Below, one piece after another: positions 8,888 to 18,277 of a stretch of DNA of 64,000 nt (positions within the stretch are counted from its first letter, which is position 1; every line of letters begins with the position of its first letter). The notes under the pieces are model-generated. The model ran no database searches. It was given only the letters and a program-made list of their open reading frames with translations, and had not been told where the DNA came from. The stretch is from the NCBI RefSeq assembly GCF_016615815.1, contig NZ_CP067112.1, forward strand, positions 1,302,001-1,366,000, written 5' to 3'. The DNA is from Luteimonas sp. MC1572. GTDB lineage: Bacteria > Pseudomonadota > Gammaproteobacteria > Xanthomonadales > Xanthomonadaceae. Made by a program: the position numbers and the translations under genes.

Positions 8888-10378
8888 TCAGGCCGCAGCC
8901 TGCACCCGGGGCCCTTCCAGCAGCGCGCGCTTGACCATCGACACCACCAGGTCCAGCTCGTCTTCCGACATCTCGAAGCGCGGGGTGAAGCGCAGCGAGT
9001 TCTCGCCGCCGTGGATCACGCCCAGGCCGCGCTCGCGCAGCCACTCTTCCGACGAACCCGCCCCGTAGCCCTTGAAGCCCGGTGCCAGCTCGCAGGAGAA
9101 CAGCAGGCCGGTGCCCTGCACCTTGGTGATCAGGCCGCCGAGCTCGGCCTTGAGCGCCTCGAGCTTCTCGAGCGCCTGCTGGCCGCGGGTGCGGATGTTG
9201 GCGCGCACTTCGGGTGTGACCAGGCCGAGCACCGTGACGCCGACATCGGCGGCGCGCGGATTGGCGGTCATGGTGTTGCCGTAGGTGCCGCGCTTGTAGA
9301 TACCCGCGGCGCGTGCGGTGACCGCCAGCACCGACAGCGGGTACTGGCCGGCGTTGAGCGCCTTGGAGTAGGTCTCCATGTCCGGCGCATCCTGCCCCTC
9401 GAAGCCGGGGTAGTCGACGATCGACAGCGCGCCGGTGGCGCGCAGGCCGGCCTGGATGGAGTCGACCAGCAGCAGCGAACCATGCGCCTTCGTGAGCTCG
9501 CGCGCGGCGGCGTAGAACGCCACGGGCACGCCGCGGCCGGGATCGCCTTCGCCCATCACCGGCTCCAGGAACATCGCCTCGATGAACCAGCCCTTCGCAT
9601 CGGCATCGGCGAAGGCCTGCTTCAGCGCCGCCAGGTCGTAGGGCGGCACGACGATCACGCTGTCCTCGTGGCGGTAGCTCGCCAGCGCGCCCTCGTAGGC
9701 CTTGCGCGAGGAGTTGGAGTACAGCGCCGGCGCCTCGGTGCGACCGTGGAACGCGCCCTTGACCACCAGGCGCTTGATCGTGCGGCCGGCGTGGCGGGCG
9801 CCGGGGTCGGTCATGGTCTTGGCGTTGGTGTCGACGATGCGCGCGGCCAGCGACACCGACTCGGAGCCGGAGTTGAGGCACATGAAGGCGGCATACGGGC
9901 AGCCGCCGATGCTGTGGCCAATCTCGGCGCGCAGCGCGCGGTCCAGGCGCAGCTGCGACAGGCTGGGCGTCATGACGTTGGCCATCGCCTGCGGCTTGGC
10001 CATCGCATCGATCACCGCCTGCGGCGCGTGGCCGAAGCCGAGCATGCCGTAGCCGCCGGTGTCGTACAGCACCGCGCCCTTGAGGGTCACGATCCACGGC
10101 CCGCGCGCGACGAGTGCGACATACGGATTCACGCCGTCCTGCGGATAGAAGTTGACGTAGCCCGCCTGCACCGCCTGGATCTGCGCATCCTCGTCGAGGT
10201 CGAGGAGGTCGCCGAACTCGGCTTCGATACGGGAGAATTCCGCGGCGGCCGCGTCGATCACGGCGGCGAGGTCGGCATGGCCCGCGGCCAGGCGCTCCAC
10301 GGTGGCGTCATCCAGGCCGGTGGTGCGGCGGTGGCCCTTGCGGGCGCGGAGCGTGGCGAGCTTGGCGGTCACGGACAT
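8888..10378 (-). CDS. class III PLP-dependent aminotransferase
   Basis: A 496-residue aminotransferase of fold type I. The start ATG 10378 gives MSVTAKLATLRARKGHRRTT; the frame is open further upstream but that part has no family similarity and crosses the divergent regulator. Class III features are visible: CLNSGSESVSLAARI, VVKGAFHGRTEAP, LLLVDSIQAGLRATG and SKALNAGQYPLSV, whose Lys should bind PLP, followed by the GTYGNTMTANPRA block. Substrate is uncertain (omega-amino acid or lysine/ornithine type). It is divergent from an Lrp/AsnC-type regulator, a common arrangement for amino-acid catabolic genes, which probably controls it. Confidence 0.85.
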   Translation of the reverse strand: MSVTAKLATLRARKGHRRTTGLDDATVERLAAGHADLAAVIDAAAAEFSRIEAEFGDLLDLDEDAQIQAVQAGYVNFYPQDGVNPYVALVARGPWIVTLKGAVLYDTGGYGMLGFGHAPQAVIDAMAKPQAMANVMTPSLSQLRLDRALRAEIGHSIGGCPYAAFMCLNSGSESVSLAARIVDTNAKTMTDPGARHAGRTIKRLVVKGAFHGRTEAPALYSNSSRKAYEGALASYRHEDSVIVVPPYDLAALKQAFADADAKGWFIEAMFLEPVMGEGDPGRGVPVAFYAAARELTKAHGSLLLVDSIQAGLRATGALSIVDYPGFEGQDAPDMETYSKALNAGQYPLSVLAVTARAAGIYKRGTYGNTMTANPRAADVGVTVLGLVTPEVRANIRTRGQQALEKLEALKAELGGLITKVQGTGLLFSCELAPGFKGYGAGSSEEWLRERGLGVIHGGENSLRFTPRFEMSEDELDLVVSMVKRALLEGPRVQAAA

Positions 10379-10513
10379 GGTGCGGATCCTCGGGTTGGAG
10401 TGGCACCCTCCGGCGCCTCGCCTTCTATTATCGCCATGGGTTCGGCGCTTGGTAGGTGCGAATTGCGCAATAGTCGGGTAGCTTTCGTCGAATCGACGTA
10501 CGGAATGGGCGAG
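10379..10513. promoter_or_regulatory. divergent control region, aminotransferase / Lrp-type regulator
   Basis: Two exact palindromes stand out: ATTGCGCAAT (10462-10471) and CGTCGA-A-TCGACG (10486-10498), the latter just before the regulator start. A GATAAT −10-like hexamer reads on the minus strand at 10432-10427. The palindromes are candidate operator sites for the adjacent Lrp-type protein; this is inference. Confidence 0.42.
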
Positions 10514-10945
10514 ATGAAACTGACCGGCTCCGACGAGGCATTGCTGTCGCTGCTGCGCGAGAACGCGCGCGCGTCCACCGCCGAGATCGCACGTCGCCTG
10601 CAACTGTCGCGGACCACGGTCCAGAGCCGCATCGAGCGCCTGGAACGCATGGGCGTGATTGCCGGCTACACGGTGCGGGTGAAGGATGATTACGAGCGCG
10701 AGCGCATCCGCGCCCTGATCATGGTCACCGTGTTCCCGAAGCAGGCGCCGGCGGTGGTCGAGGCGCTGCGGAACATGCCGGAACTCCGCAGCCTGCAGTC
10801 GGTCAGCGGACCGTGGGACCTGGTGGCGCAGGCCGTGGTGCCGACGATCGGCGACATGGATGCGCTGACCGACCACATCGGTGCGCTCGACGGTGTTGAG
10901 CGCACCACCTCGTCGCTCGTCCTTTCCACCAAATTCCAGCGCTGA
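10514..10945 (+). CDS. Lrp/AsnC family transcriptional regulator
   Basis: A 143-residue regulator, normal Lrp/AsnC length. The helix-turn-helix is STAEIARRLQLSRTTVQSRIERLERMGVIAGYTV, in the first 60 residues. A RAM/AsnC ligand domain follows (IMVTVFPKQAPAVVEALRNMPELRSLQSVSGPWDLVAQ). I chose ATG 10514, preceded by GGGCGAG; ATG 10505 is possible. It is divergent from the aminotransferase gene and lies 13 bases before queA, with which it may share a transcript. Confidence 0.92.
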   Translation: MKLTGSDEALLSLLRENARASTAEIARRLQLSRTTVQSRIERLERMGVIAGYTVRVKDDYERERIRALIMVTVFPKQAPAVVEALRNMPELRSLQSVSGPWDLVAQAVVPTIGDMDALTDHIGALDGVERTTSSLVLSTKFQR

Positions 10946-10958
10946 CGGAACCCCTGCA

Positions 10959-11990
10959 GTGAAGAAGTCCGATTTCCATTTCGACCTGCCGCAGGCGCTG
11001 ATCGCACAGGCGCCTCTGGCCGAGCGTTCGGCCAGCCGCATGCTGGTGGTGCCGCCTGCGGTGGCGACGTTCGAAGACCGCCACGTCCGTGACCTCCCGG
11101 AGTTCCTGCGCAGCGGCGACCTGCTGGTGTTCAACGACACACGGGTGATCCCGGCGCGCCTGTTCGGCCACAAGGCGGGCACCGGCGGGCGCGTGGAAAT
11201 CCTGATCGAGCGCCTGCTGCCGGGCAACGAGGCCCGTGCGCAGGTGGGCGCCAGCAAGACGCCGAAACCCGGCAACCGGATCCTGTTCGACGCCGGCGGC
11301 GAGGCCGAAGTGCTGGCAAGCGACGGCGCCTTCCACCACCTGCGCTTCCATGTCGAGGGGGCACTGGAGTCGTGGTTGCTGAAGGCCGGCCGCCTGCCGC
11401 TGCCGCCCTACATCCAGCGCGATGCCGGCGCCGACGACGCGGAGCGCTACCAGACGGTGTTCGCACGCGAGTCGGGTGCGGTGGCCGCGCCCACCGCGGG
11501 CCTGCATTTCGACGAAGCGCTGCTGGAATCGCTGCGCGCGCGCGGCGTCGACTTCGGCCACGTCACCCTGCACGTCGGCGCCGGTACGTTCCAGCCCATG
11601 CGCGTGGACGACGTGCGCGACCACCACATGCACAGCGAGTGGATCAACGTCGGTGCGGAGCTTGTGGACCAGGTGCACGCGACGCGCGCGGCCGGCGGGC
11701 GCGTCGTGGCGGTGGGCACCACGGTGGTGCGGGCGATGGAGTCGGCGACCGTGGACGGCGTGCTGCGGCCGTTCGCGGGGGAGACCAGCATCTTCATCTT
11801 CCCCGGTTACCGCATCACCTCGGCCGACGTGCTGCTCACCAACTTCCACCTGCCGGAATCGACCCTGCTGATGCTGGTGTCGGCGTTCGCGGGCAAGGGC
11901 CGGGTGTTCGCGGCGTACGCGCATGCGGTGCGCGAGCGCTATCGCTTCTTCTCGTACGGCGACGCGATGCTGCTTTATCCGGAGGACTGA
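10959..11990 (+). CDS. queA: S-adenosylmethionine:tRNA ribosyltransferase-isomerase
   Basis: A 343-residue, full-length QueA, which transfers the ribosyl moiety of SAM onto preQ1-modified tRNA to make epoxyqueuosine. Conserved blocks: KKSDFHFDLPQALIAQAPL, LVFNDTRVIPARLFG, GAVAAPTAGLHFDE, LHVGAGTFQPMR and FIFPGYRITSADVLLTNFHLPESTL. The GTG start at 10959 is set by the family N-terminus (VKKSDFHFDLP). Its usual partner tgt is in the window but displaced by about 4.6 kb. The last 16 bases overlap the convergent yaeQ gene. Confidence 0.97.
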   Translation: MKKSDFHFDLPQALIAQAPLAERSASRMLVVPPAVATFEDRHVRDLPEFLRSGDLLVFNDTRVIPARLFGHKAGTGGRVEILIERLLPGNEARAQVGASKTPKPGNRILFDAGGEAEVLASDGAFHHLRFHVEGALESWLLKAGRLPLPPYIQRDAGADDAERYQTVFARESGAVAAPTAGLHFDEALLESLRARGVDFGHVTLHVGAGTFQPMRVDDVRDHHMHSEWINVGAELVDQVHATRAAGGRVVAVGTTVVRAMESATVDGVLRPFAGETSIFIFPGYRITSADVLLTNFHLPESTLLMLVSAFAGKGRVFAAYAHAVRERYRFFSYGDAMLLYPED

Positions 11991-12532
11991 GGGCCGCCCT
12001 GCAGCCAGCGCGGGGTGAACACGACGTTGGCCGCATCGCTCATCAGCTGCAGCTCGCCGTCCTGGATCATCGCGGTCAGGCGCATGCCGCGTTCGAGCAG
12101 GCCTTCCATCGCGGCCACGGTGTCGGCGCCGATGTCGACCACGACCAGGTTCCTAATGCGCGCCAGCGCGGCCGCGTTCTTGCCCCACCAGATCGCGGCG
12201 CCGCCGCCGCTGTAGGTCACCACGACCACCTGCCTGGCGCGTCCTGCCGCCTTGCGGATGCGGCTTTCATCGGGCTGGCCCAGGTCGATCCACTGCTCGA
12301 TGTCGCCGGTGTAGTCGCGGCGCCAGAGGTCGGGTTCTTCCTCGTTACTCAGGCCGCGGCCGAACTCCAGGCGCTCTTCGGCGAACAGCGCGTACGCCAG
12401 CAGGCGCACCATCAGCCGGCCGGGCGTTTCGGACGGGTGCTGCGCCAGGGTGAGGTTGTGCAGGGCGTAGTAGTGCCGGTCCATGTCGCTGACCTGCAGC
12501 TCGACCTTGTAGACGGTGGCGTTGGGGGCCAT
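11975..12532 (-). CDS. yaeQ: YaeQ family protein
   Basis: A 185-residue protein with the YaeQ pattern: MAPNATVYKVELQVSDMDRH, LTLAQHPSETPGRLMVRLLAYALFA, DLWRRDYTGDIEQWIDLGQPDE and VVTYSGGGAAIWW. YaeQ has a PD-(D/E)XK nuclease-like fold, but its biochemical role is not settled. The start at ATG 12532 fits the family N-terminus; an ATG five codons upstream is less likely. It overlaps the queA end tail-to-tail and is divergent from the iron-transport operon. Confidence 0.88.
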   Translation of the reverse strand: MAPNATVYKVELQVSDMDRHYYALHNLTLAQHPSETPGRLMVRLLAYALFAEERLEFGRGLSNEEEPDLWRRDYTGDIEQWIDLGQPDESRIRKAAGRARQVVVVTYSGGGAAIWWGKNAAALARIRNLVVVDIGADTVAAMEGLLERGMRLTAMIQDGELQLMSDAANVVFTPRWLQGGPQSSG

Positions 12533-12637
12533 GGGGGGTCCGCGCAAAGCAGGCGATTGTAGGCGCTTTCGGCCGGGCTCCGGCCTCGAGCCCGGCCCGC
12601 ACGCCTGTGGCTAGCCGCTGCCGGCGACCGGTGAGAC

Positions 12638-12656
12638 AATAGTGATTCTCATTACC
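12638..12656 (+). promoter_or_regulatory. Fur box upstream of ferric-iron ABC transporter
   Basis: The 19 bases AATAGTGATTCTCATTACC match the Fur consensus at about 14 of 19 positions, including the TGAT and TCATTA halves. The site is about 55 bases before the binding-protein start, where a Fur repressor would block the promoter when iron is plentiful. Confidence 0.72.
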
Positions 12657-12709
12657 GCCCGTTACGGCTGCAGCCGTGGCCACGCCCGCGAACGATCCCA
12701 GGAGCTCCC

Positions 12710-13807
12710 GTGCAAATGCCGTCCCGATCCAACCGTCCCGCCGCACTTCTCGCTGCCGCATGCGCCGCGCTGCTGCTCGCCGCCTGCGGCAAGCAGGCGC
12801 CGTCCGCGGAGGATGCCGGCGCCACGACGCCGCAGGCCGATGCCGCGGCGGGCGAGGTGAACCTCTACACCACGCGCGAGCCGGGATTGATCCAGCCACT
12901 GCTTGACGCATTCACCCGCGATACGGGCATCACGGTCAACACGGTGCTGCTCAAGGACGGGCTGATGGAGCGCCTGAAGGCGGAAGGCGAGCGTTCGGCG
13001 GCCGACGTGCTGATGACCGTGGACACCGGCAACCTGCTGGATGTCGTCGAGGCGGGCCATACCCAGGCGATCGGTTCCGACGTGCTCGAGGCCGCCATTC
13101 CGGCGCACCTGCGCGGCGCGGACGGCCACTGGTTCGCGCTATCGCTGCGTGACCGCGTGCTGTACGCACACCGCGACCTGGCGCTGGACTCCTTCGCCTA
13201 CGAGGACCTTGCAGATCCGAAGTGGAAGGGCAGGGTGTGCATCCGCTCCGGCCAGCACCCGTACAACACCAGCCTGTTCGCGGCGATGATCGCGCACGAC
13301 GGCGCCGAGGCCACCGAAACCTGGCTGCGCGGCGTCAAGGCCAACCTGGCGCGCAAGGCGGCCGGCGGCGACCGCGACGTGGCCCGCGACATCCTCGCCG
13401 GCATCTGCGACATCGGCCTGGCCAACGCGTATTACGTCGGTCGCATGAAGAACGCCGAGCCCGGTTCCGAGCAGCACCAGTGGGGCGAGGCCATCAAGGT
13501 GATCCGCCCGGTCTTCGCCGGCGCCGATGGCGGCGGCACGCACGTCAACATCAGCGGAGCGGCCGTGGCGCGATACGCGCCGAACCGCGACAACGCGGTG
13601 CGGCTGATGGAGTACCTGGTCTCCGACGAGGCGCAGAGTCTGTATGCACGCGCGAACTACGAGTACCCGGTGAAGGCCGGCGTGGAGCTTGATCCGGTGG
13701 TGGCGAGCTTCGGCGAGCTGCGCATCGACCCGCTGCCGTTGACCGAGGTCGTGCGCCATCGCCGCCAGGCGAGTGAGCTGGTCGACAAGGTCGGCTTCGA
13801 CAATTGA
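12710..13807 (+). CDS. fbpA: ferric-iron ABC transporter substrate-binding lipoprotein
   Basis: A 365-residue binding protein with lipobox LLLAAC (Cys26), so attached to the outer leaflet of the inner membrane. It belongs to the FbpA/FutA/SfuA family: VNLYTTREPGLIQPLLDAFTRDTGI, RSAADVLMTVDTGNLLD, ANAYYVGRMKN with the paired tyrosines that bind Fe(III), and YLVSDEAQSLYA. GTG 12710 has AGGAG six bases upstream; ATG 12716 is an alternative. It heads a three-gene operon with permease and ATPase overlapping end to end, behind a Fur box. Confidence 0.92.
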   Translation: MQMPSRSNRPAALLAAACAALLLAACGKQAPSAEDAGATTPQADAAAGEVNLYTTREPGLIQPLLDAFTRDTGITVNTVLLKDGLMERLKAEGERSAADVLMTVDTGNLLDVVEAGHTQAIGSDVLEAAIPAHLRGADGHWFALSLRDRVLYAHRDLALDSFAYEDLADPKWKGRVCIRSGQHPYNTSLFAAMIAHDGAEATETWLRGVKANLARKAAGGDRDVARDILAGICDIGLANAYYVGRMKNAEPGSEQHQWGEAIKVIRPVFAGADGGGTHVNISGAAVARYAPNRDNAVRLMEYLVSDEAQSLYARANYEYPVKAGVELDPVVASFGELRIDPLPLTEVVRHRRQASELVDKVGFDN

Positions 13808-15537
13808 GCACGGCGCCGGCCAACCTGGCCGGCCCGGTCGGCCCTCTCGGCATGAACCTTCACGCAAGCCGCGGTGCCGCCGCGGCGCTGCGCCGCCTGG
13901 ACCCCTGGCAGCTGGCCGCGGCGGGCATTGCCGTGGTGGTGCTGCTGCCGCTGCTGTCGCTGGCCTGGACCGCACTCCAGGGCAGCAACGGCATGTGGTC
14001 GCACGTGGTGGTGCACGTGCTGCCGACCGCCGCCCGCAACACGTTGCTGCTGCTGGCCGGCGTAGGCGTGCTGGTGGTCGCGATCGGCACCGGCGCGGCC
14101 TGGCTGGTCACCGCCTACGAGTTTCCCGGCCGACGCACGCTGGCCTGGGCGCTGCTGCTGCCGCTGGCGGTGCCGACCTACATCGTGGCGTTCGCCTACC
14201 TCGACCTGCTGCACCCGCTGGGGCCGGTGCAGGGCATGGTGCGCTCGCTGCTGGGCTACGACAGCCCGCGCGACTTCCGCCTGCCCGACATCCGTTCGCT
14301 GGCCGGCTGCATCGTGCTGCTCGGCTTCGTGCTCTACCCCTACGTGTACCTGACCACGCGTGCGATGTTCATGACCCAGGCGGCCGGGCTGATCGAGGCC
14401 GCGCGCACGCTGGGCGCCTCGCCGGCGGCGGTGTTCCGGCGCGTGGCGCTGCCGCTGGCGCGGCCGGCGATCGCGGTGGGTACCGCACTGGCGCTGATGG
14501 AGGCGCTCAACGATATCGGGGCATCCGAATTCCTTGGCGTACAGACGCTCACGGTGGCGGTCTACACCACCTGGATCACGCGCAGCGACCTGCCGGGCGC
14601 CGCGCAGATCGCGCTGTCGATGCTGGTGGTGGTGGTGGCGCTACTCGCGCTGGAGCGCCATGCACGCCGCCGCCAGCGCTACGCGTCCGGGCAGCGGCCG
14701 CGGCCGATGCAGCCCCTGCGGCTGCGCGGTGGCCGTGCCGCGCTGGCTTTCGCGCTGGCGCTGCTGCCGGTGGTGGTGGGATTCGTGCTGCCCGCGGGCT
14801 ACCTGGTGGTGGAAACCGTGGCGCGGATGGGCGACGGCGGGGTGTCGCCGCAGCTGCTGGCGAGCACGCGCAACACGGTGCTGGTGGCGGTGGTGGCGAC
14901 GCTGGCCACGGTGCTGGCGGGCCTGGTGATGGCGTGGGCGCTGCGCCTGGCGCAGGGCCGTCGCCGCGAACGCCCGGCCGCGCTGCGGCTGCGTGCGGCA
15001 AGCCTCGGCTATGCCGTGCCCGGTACGGTGCTGGCGATCGGCCTGCTGATGCCGCTGGCGTGGTTCGACGATGGCGCCAACCTTGCGCTGCACGTGTTCG
15101 GCATGGAGCCGCGGATGCTGCTGATGGGCTCGGTGGCGGCGCTGGTGCTGGTGTACATGCTGCGCTTCCTGGCGATTGCGGCCGGCGGCATCGAGTCCGG
15201 CCTGGCGCGCATCCCGCCGTCGCTCGACCAGGCCGCGGCCAGCCTCGGCCACCGCGCGGGCGCCACGCTGCGCCGCGTGCACCTGCCACTGCTGCGCCCG
15301 TCGCTGGCTGCGGCCGCGCTGCTGGTGTTCGTGGACGCGATGAAGGAACTGTCGGCGACGCTGCTGCTGCGGCCGCTGAATTTCGAGACGCTTGCGACCT
15401 GGCTGTATGCCGAGGCATCGCGTGGCACCTATGAGGAAGGGGCGGTGGCGGCATTGCTGATCGTGCTGGTGGGACTGTTGCCGGTGGTGCTGCTGGCGCG
15501 CACCGGGTTGCGCTTCGGCCAGGAGCGCGCGTCGTGA
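13804..15537 (+). CDS. fbpB: ferric-iron ABC transporter permease (double-length)
   Basis: A 577-residue permease with about 12 transmembrane helices, two fused transport domains as usual for the FbpB/SfuB family. Each half carries an EAA-type loop: IEAARTLGASPAAVFRRVALPLARPAIAVG and LDQAAASLGHRAGATLRRVHLPLLRPSLAAA, which contact the ATPase. TTG 13804 overlaps the fbpA stop (TTGA), favouring coupling; ATG 13852 is an in-frame alternative. The gene ends in a GTGA overlap with the ATPase gene. Confidence 0.92.
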   Translation: MSTAPANLAGPVGPLGMNLHASRGAAAALRRLDPWQLAAAGIAVVVLLPLLSLAWTALQGSNGMWSHVVVHVLPTAARNTLLLLAGVGVLVVAIGTGAAWLVTAYEFPGRRTLAWALLLPLAVPTYIVAFAYLDLLHPLGPVQGMVRSLLGYDSPRDFRLPDIRSLAGCIVLLGFVLYPYVYLTTRAMFMTQAAGLIEAARTLGASPAAVFRRVALPLARPAIAVGTALALMEALNDIGASEFLGVQTLTVAVYTTWITRSDLPGAAQIALSMLVVVVALLALERHARRRQRYASGQRPRPMQPLRLRGGRAALAFALALLPVVVGFVLPAGYLVVETVARMGDGGVSPQLLASTRNTVLVAVVATLATVLAGLVMAWALRLAQGRRRERPAALRLRAASLGYAVPGTVLAIGLLMPLAWFDDGANLALHVFGMEPRMLLMGSVAALVLVYMLRFLAIAAGGIESGLARIPPSLDQAAASLGHRAGATLRRVHLPLLRPSLAAAALLVFVDAMKELSATLLLRPLNFETLATWLYAEASRGTYEEGAVAALLIVLVGLLPVVLLARTGLRFGQERAS

Positions 15538-16526
15538 GTGCACCGCTGCTGGACGTGGACGTGATCGACGTGGCCTATCCGGCGCGCGGGGGGCCGAAGG
15601 TGGTGGTCGACGGCCTTTCGCTGCGCCTGGAGGCGGGCACCATCGGCTGCCTGCTCGGCGCGTCCGGCTGCGGCAAGACCACGGTGCTGCGTGCGATCGC
15701 CGGCTTCGAGCCGGTGCGCGCCGGATCCATCACCCTGGATGGCGACTGCGTGTCCAGCACACGGCTTTCGCTGCCGCCGGAGCAGCGCCGGGTGGGCATG
15801 ATGTTCCAGGACTACGCGCTGTTCCCGCACCTCGACGTGGCGGCCAACGTCGCGTTCGGCCTGCAGCGGCTGGAGCGCGCGGCGCGCGGCGCGCGGGTGG
15901 CGGAGCTGCTCGCACTTGTCGGCCTGTCGATGTCGGCCGCGGCCTATCCCCACGAGCTGTCCGGCGGCCAGCAGCAGCGCGTGGCACTCGCGCGCGCGCT
16001 GGCGCCGGGCCCGGCGCTGCTGCTGCTCGACGAGCCGTTTTCCAACCTCGACACCGATACCCGCGAACACCTGGCGCTGGAACTGCGCGCGCTGCTCAAG
16101 GCCGCGGGCACGACGGTGCTGATGGTCACCCACGACCAGGCGGAAGCATTCGCCATGGCCGACCGCATCGGGGTGATGGACCGCGGCCGGATCCTGCAGT
16201 GGGACACTGCCGAGGCGCTGTACCGGCGGCCGGCCGACCGCTTCGTGGCCGGTTTCATTGGCCGCGGCACGCTGGTGCCGGCCTCGTCGCTCGGGCTGCC
16301 GGGCGACGACGACGTGCTGCTGCGTCCCGACGCGCTGCACCCGGACGCGGCGGGCGCGATCCACGGCGAGTTGCTGGCGGCCGGGTTCCGCGGGCCGGGG
16401 CACGCGGGCAGCGTGCGCCTGCCCGGTGGTTACGTGGTCGAGATCGATCTCCTGGAAGCCCATACGCCAGGCGGCGGGATCAGCCTGCGCGTGGACGAAG
16501 ACGGCCTGGTGCGTTTCCCGCGTTGA
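15534..16526 (+). CDS. fbpC: ferric-iron ABC transporter ATP-binding protein
   Basis: A 330-residue ATPase energising the transporter. Walker A GASGCGKTT, Q-loop MMFQDYALFPH, signature LSGGQQQR, Walker B LLLLDEPF and H-loop MVTHDQAEAFAMADR are all present in order. A C-terminal TOBE-like domain follows (VLLRPDALHPDAAGAIHGELL). GTG 15534 overlaps the permease stop. Family is FbpC/SfuC by context and TOBE domain; other CUT1-type substrates are unlikely next to an FbpA-type protein. Confidence 0.93.
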   Translation: MSAPLLDVDVIDVAYPARGGPKVVVDGLSLRLEAGTIGCLLGASGCGKTTVLRAIAGFEPVRAGSITLDGDCVSSTRLSLPPEQRRVGMMFQDYALFPHLDVAANVAFGLQRLERAARGARVAELLALVGLSMSAAAYPHELSGGQQQRVALARALAPGPALLLLDEPFSNLDTDTREHLALELRALLKAAGTTVLMVTHDQAEAFAMADRIGVMDRGRILQWDTAEALYRRPADRFVAGFIGRGTLVPASSLGLPGDDDVLLRPDALHPDAAGAIHGELLAAGFRGPGHAGSVRLPGGYVVEIDLLEAHTPGGGISLRVDEDGLVRFPR

Positions 16527-16551
16527 ACGCGGTTTCCGCGGCCGCGCCTGA

Positions 16552-17739
<1,188 letters not shown>

Positions 17740-17827
17740 CCGCGCGGCCTGCATCAGGCGTTGAAAGCGCCCGCCGCCGGCCGCATGGCATACTTCCCCG
17801 CTGATTTCCGTCTTGATGGATGAACCC

Positions 17828-18178
17828 ATGAGCCTGCCCAACCCGCTCGACCTGCTGATCGCCCCCGCCTATGCCCAGGCCGCCGCCCCGGCCGCGGCGC
17901 CGAGCATGCTCACCACCCTCGCGTTCCCGGTGATCCTGCTGCTGATCATGTACTTCCTGATGATCCGCCCGCAGATGAAGCGCGCCAAGGAGCATCGCGG
18001 CATGCTCGAGAAGCTCGCGGTCGGCGACGAAGTGATCACCAGCGGCGGCATCGCCGGCGTGGTGCGCAACATCGGCGACAGCTTCCTCACCGTCGAGATC
18101 GCCAACGGCGTCGAGATCCGCGTGCAGAAGGGTTCGGTCGGCAACGTCCTGCCCAAGGGCACGCTCAAGGCGGCCTGA
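17828..18178 (+). CDS. yajC: preprotein translocase subunit YajC
   Basis: A 116-residue single-pass membrane protein that joins SecD-SecF in the holotranslocon. One hydrophobic segment (LTTLAFPVILLLIMYFLMI) is followed by RPQMKRAKEHRGMLEKLAVGDEVITSGGIAGVV, the YajC signature. ATG 17828 is preferred; ATG 17813 adds five residues. It sits between tgt and secD in the standard order. Confidence 0.95.
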   Translation: MSLPNPLDLLIAPAYAQAAAPAAAPSMLTTLAFPVILLLIMYFLMIRPQMKRAKEHRGMLEKLAVGDEVITSGGIAGVVRNIGDSFLTVEIANGVEIRVQKGSVGNVLPKGTLKAA

Positions 18179-18277
18179 CCGCCGGAACACGCTCCCCCGA
18201 GCCCGGCGCGCGGTTCCGCCGCCGGGCCCCGACCATGTCGCTCCCGTCCGCGGGAAGACCTCCCGCAAGACGAAGCC

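Noticed and set aside
10379..11275. Upstream in-frame extension of the aminotransferase
   Set aside because: It would overlap the Lrp-type gene antisense and shows no aminotransferase similarity; the family N-terminus fits ATG 10378.
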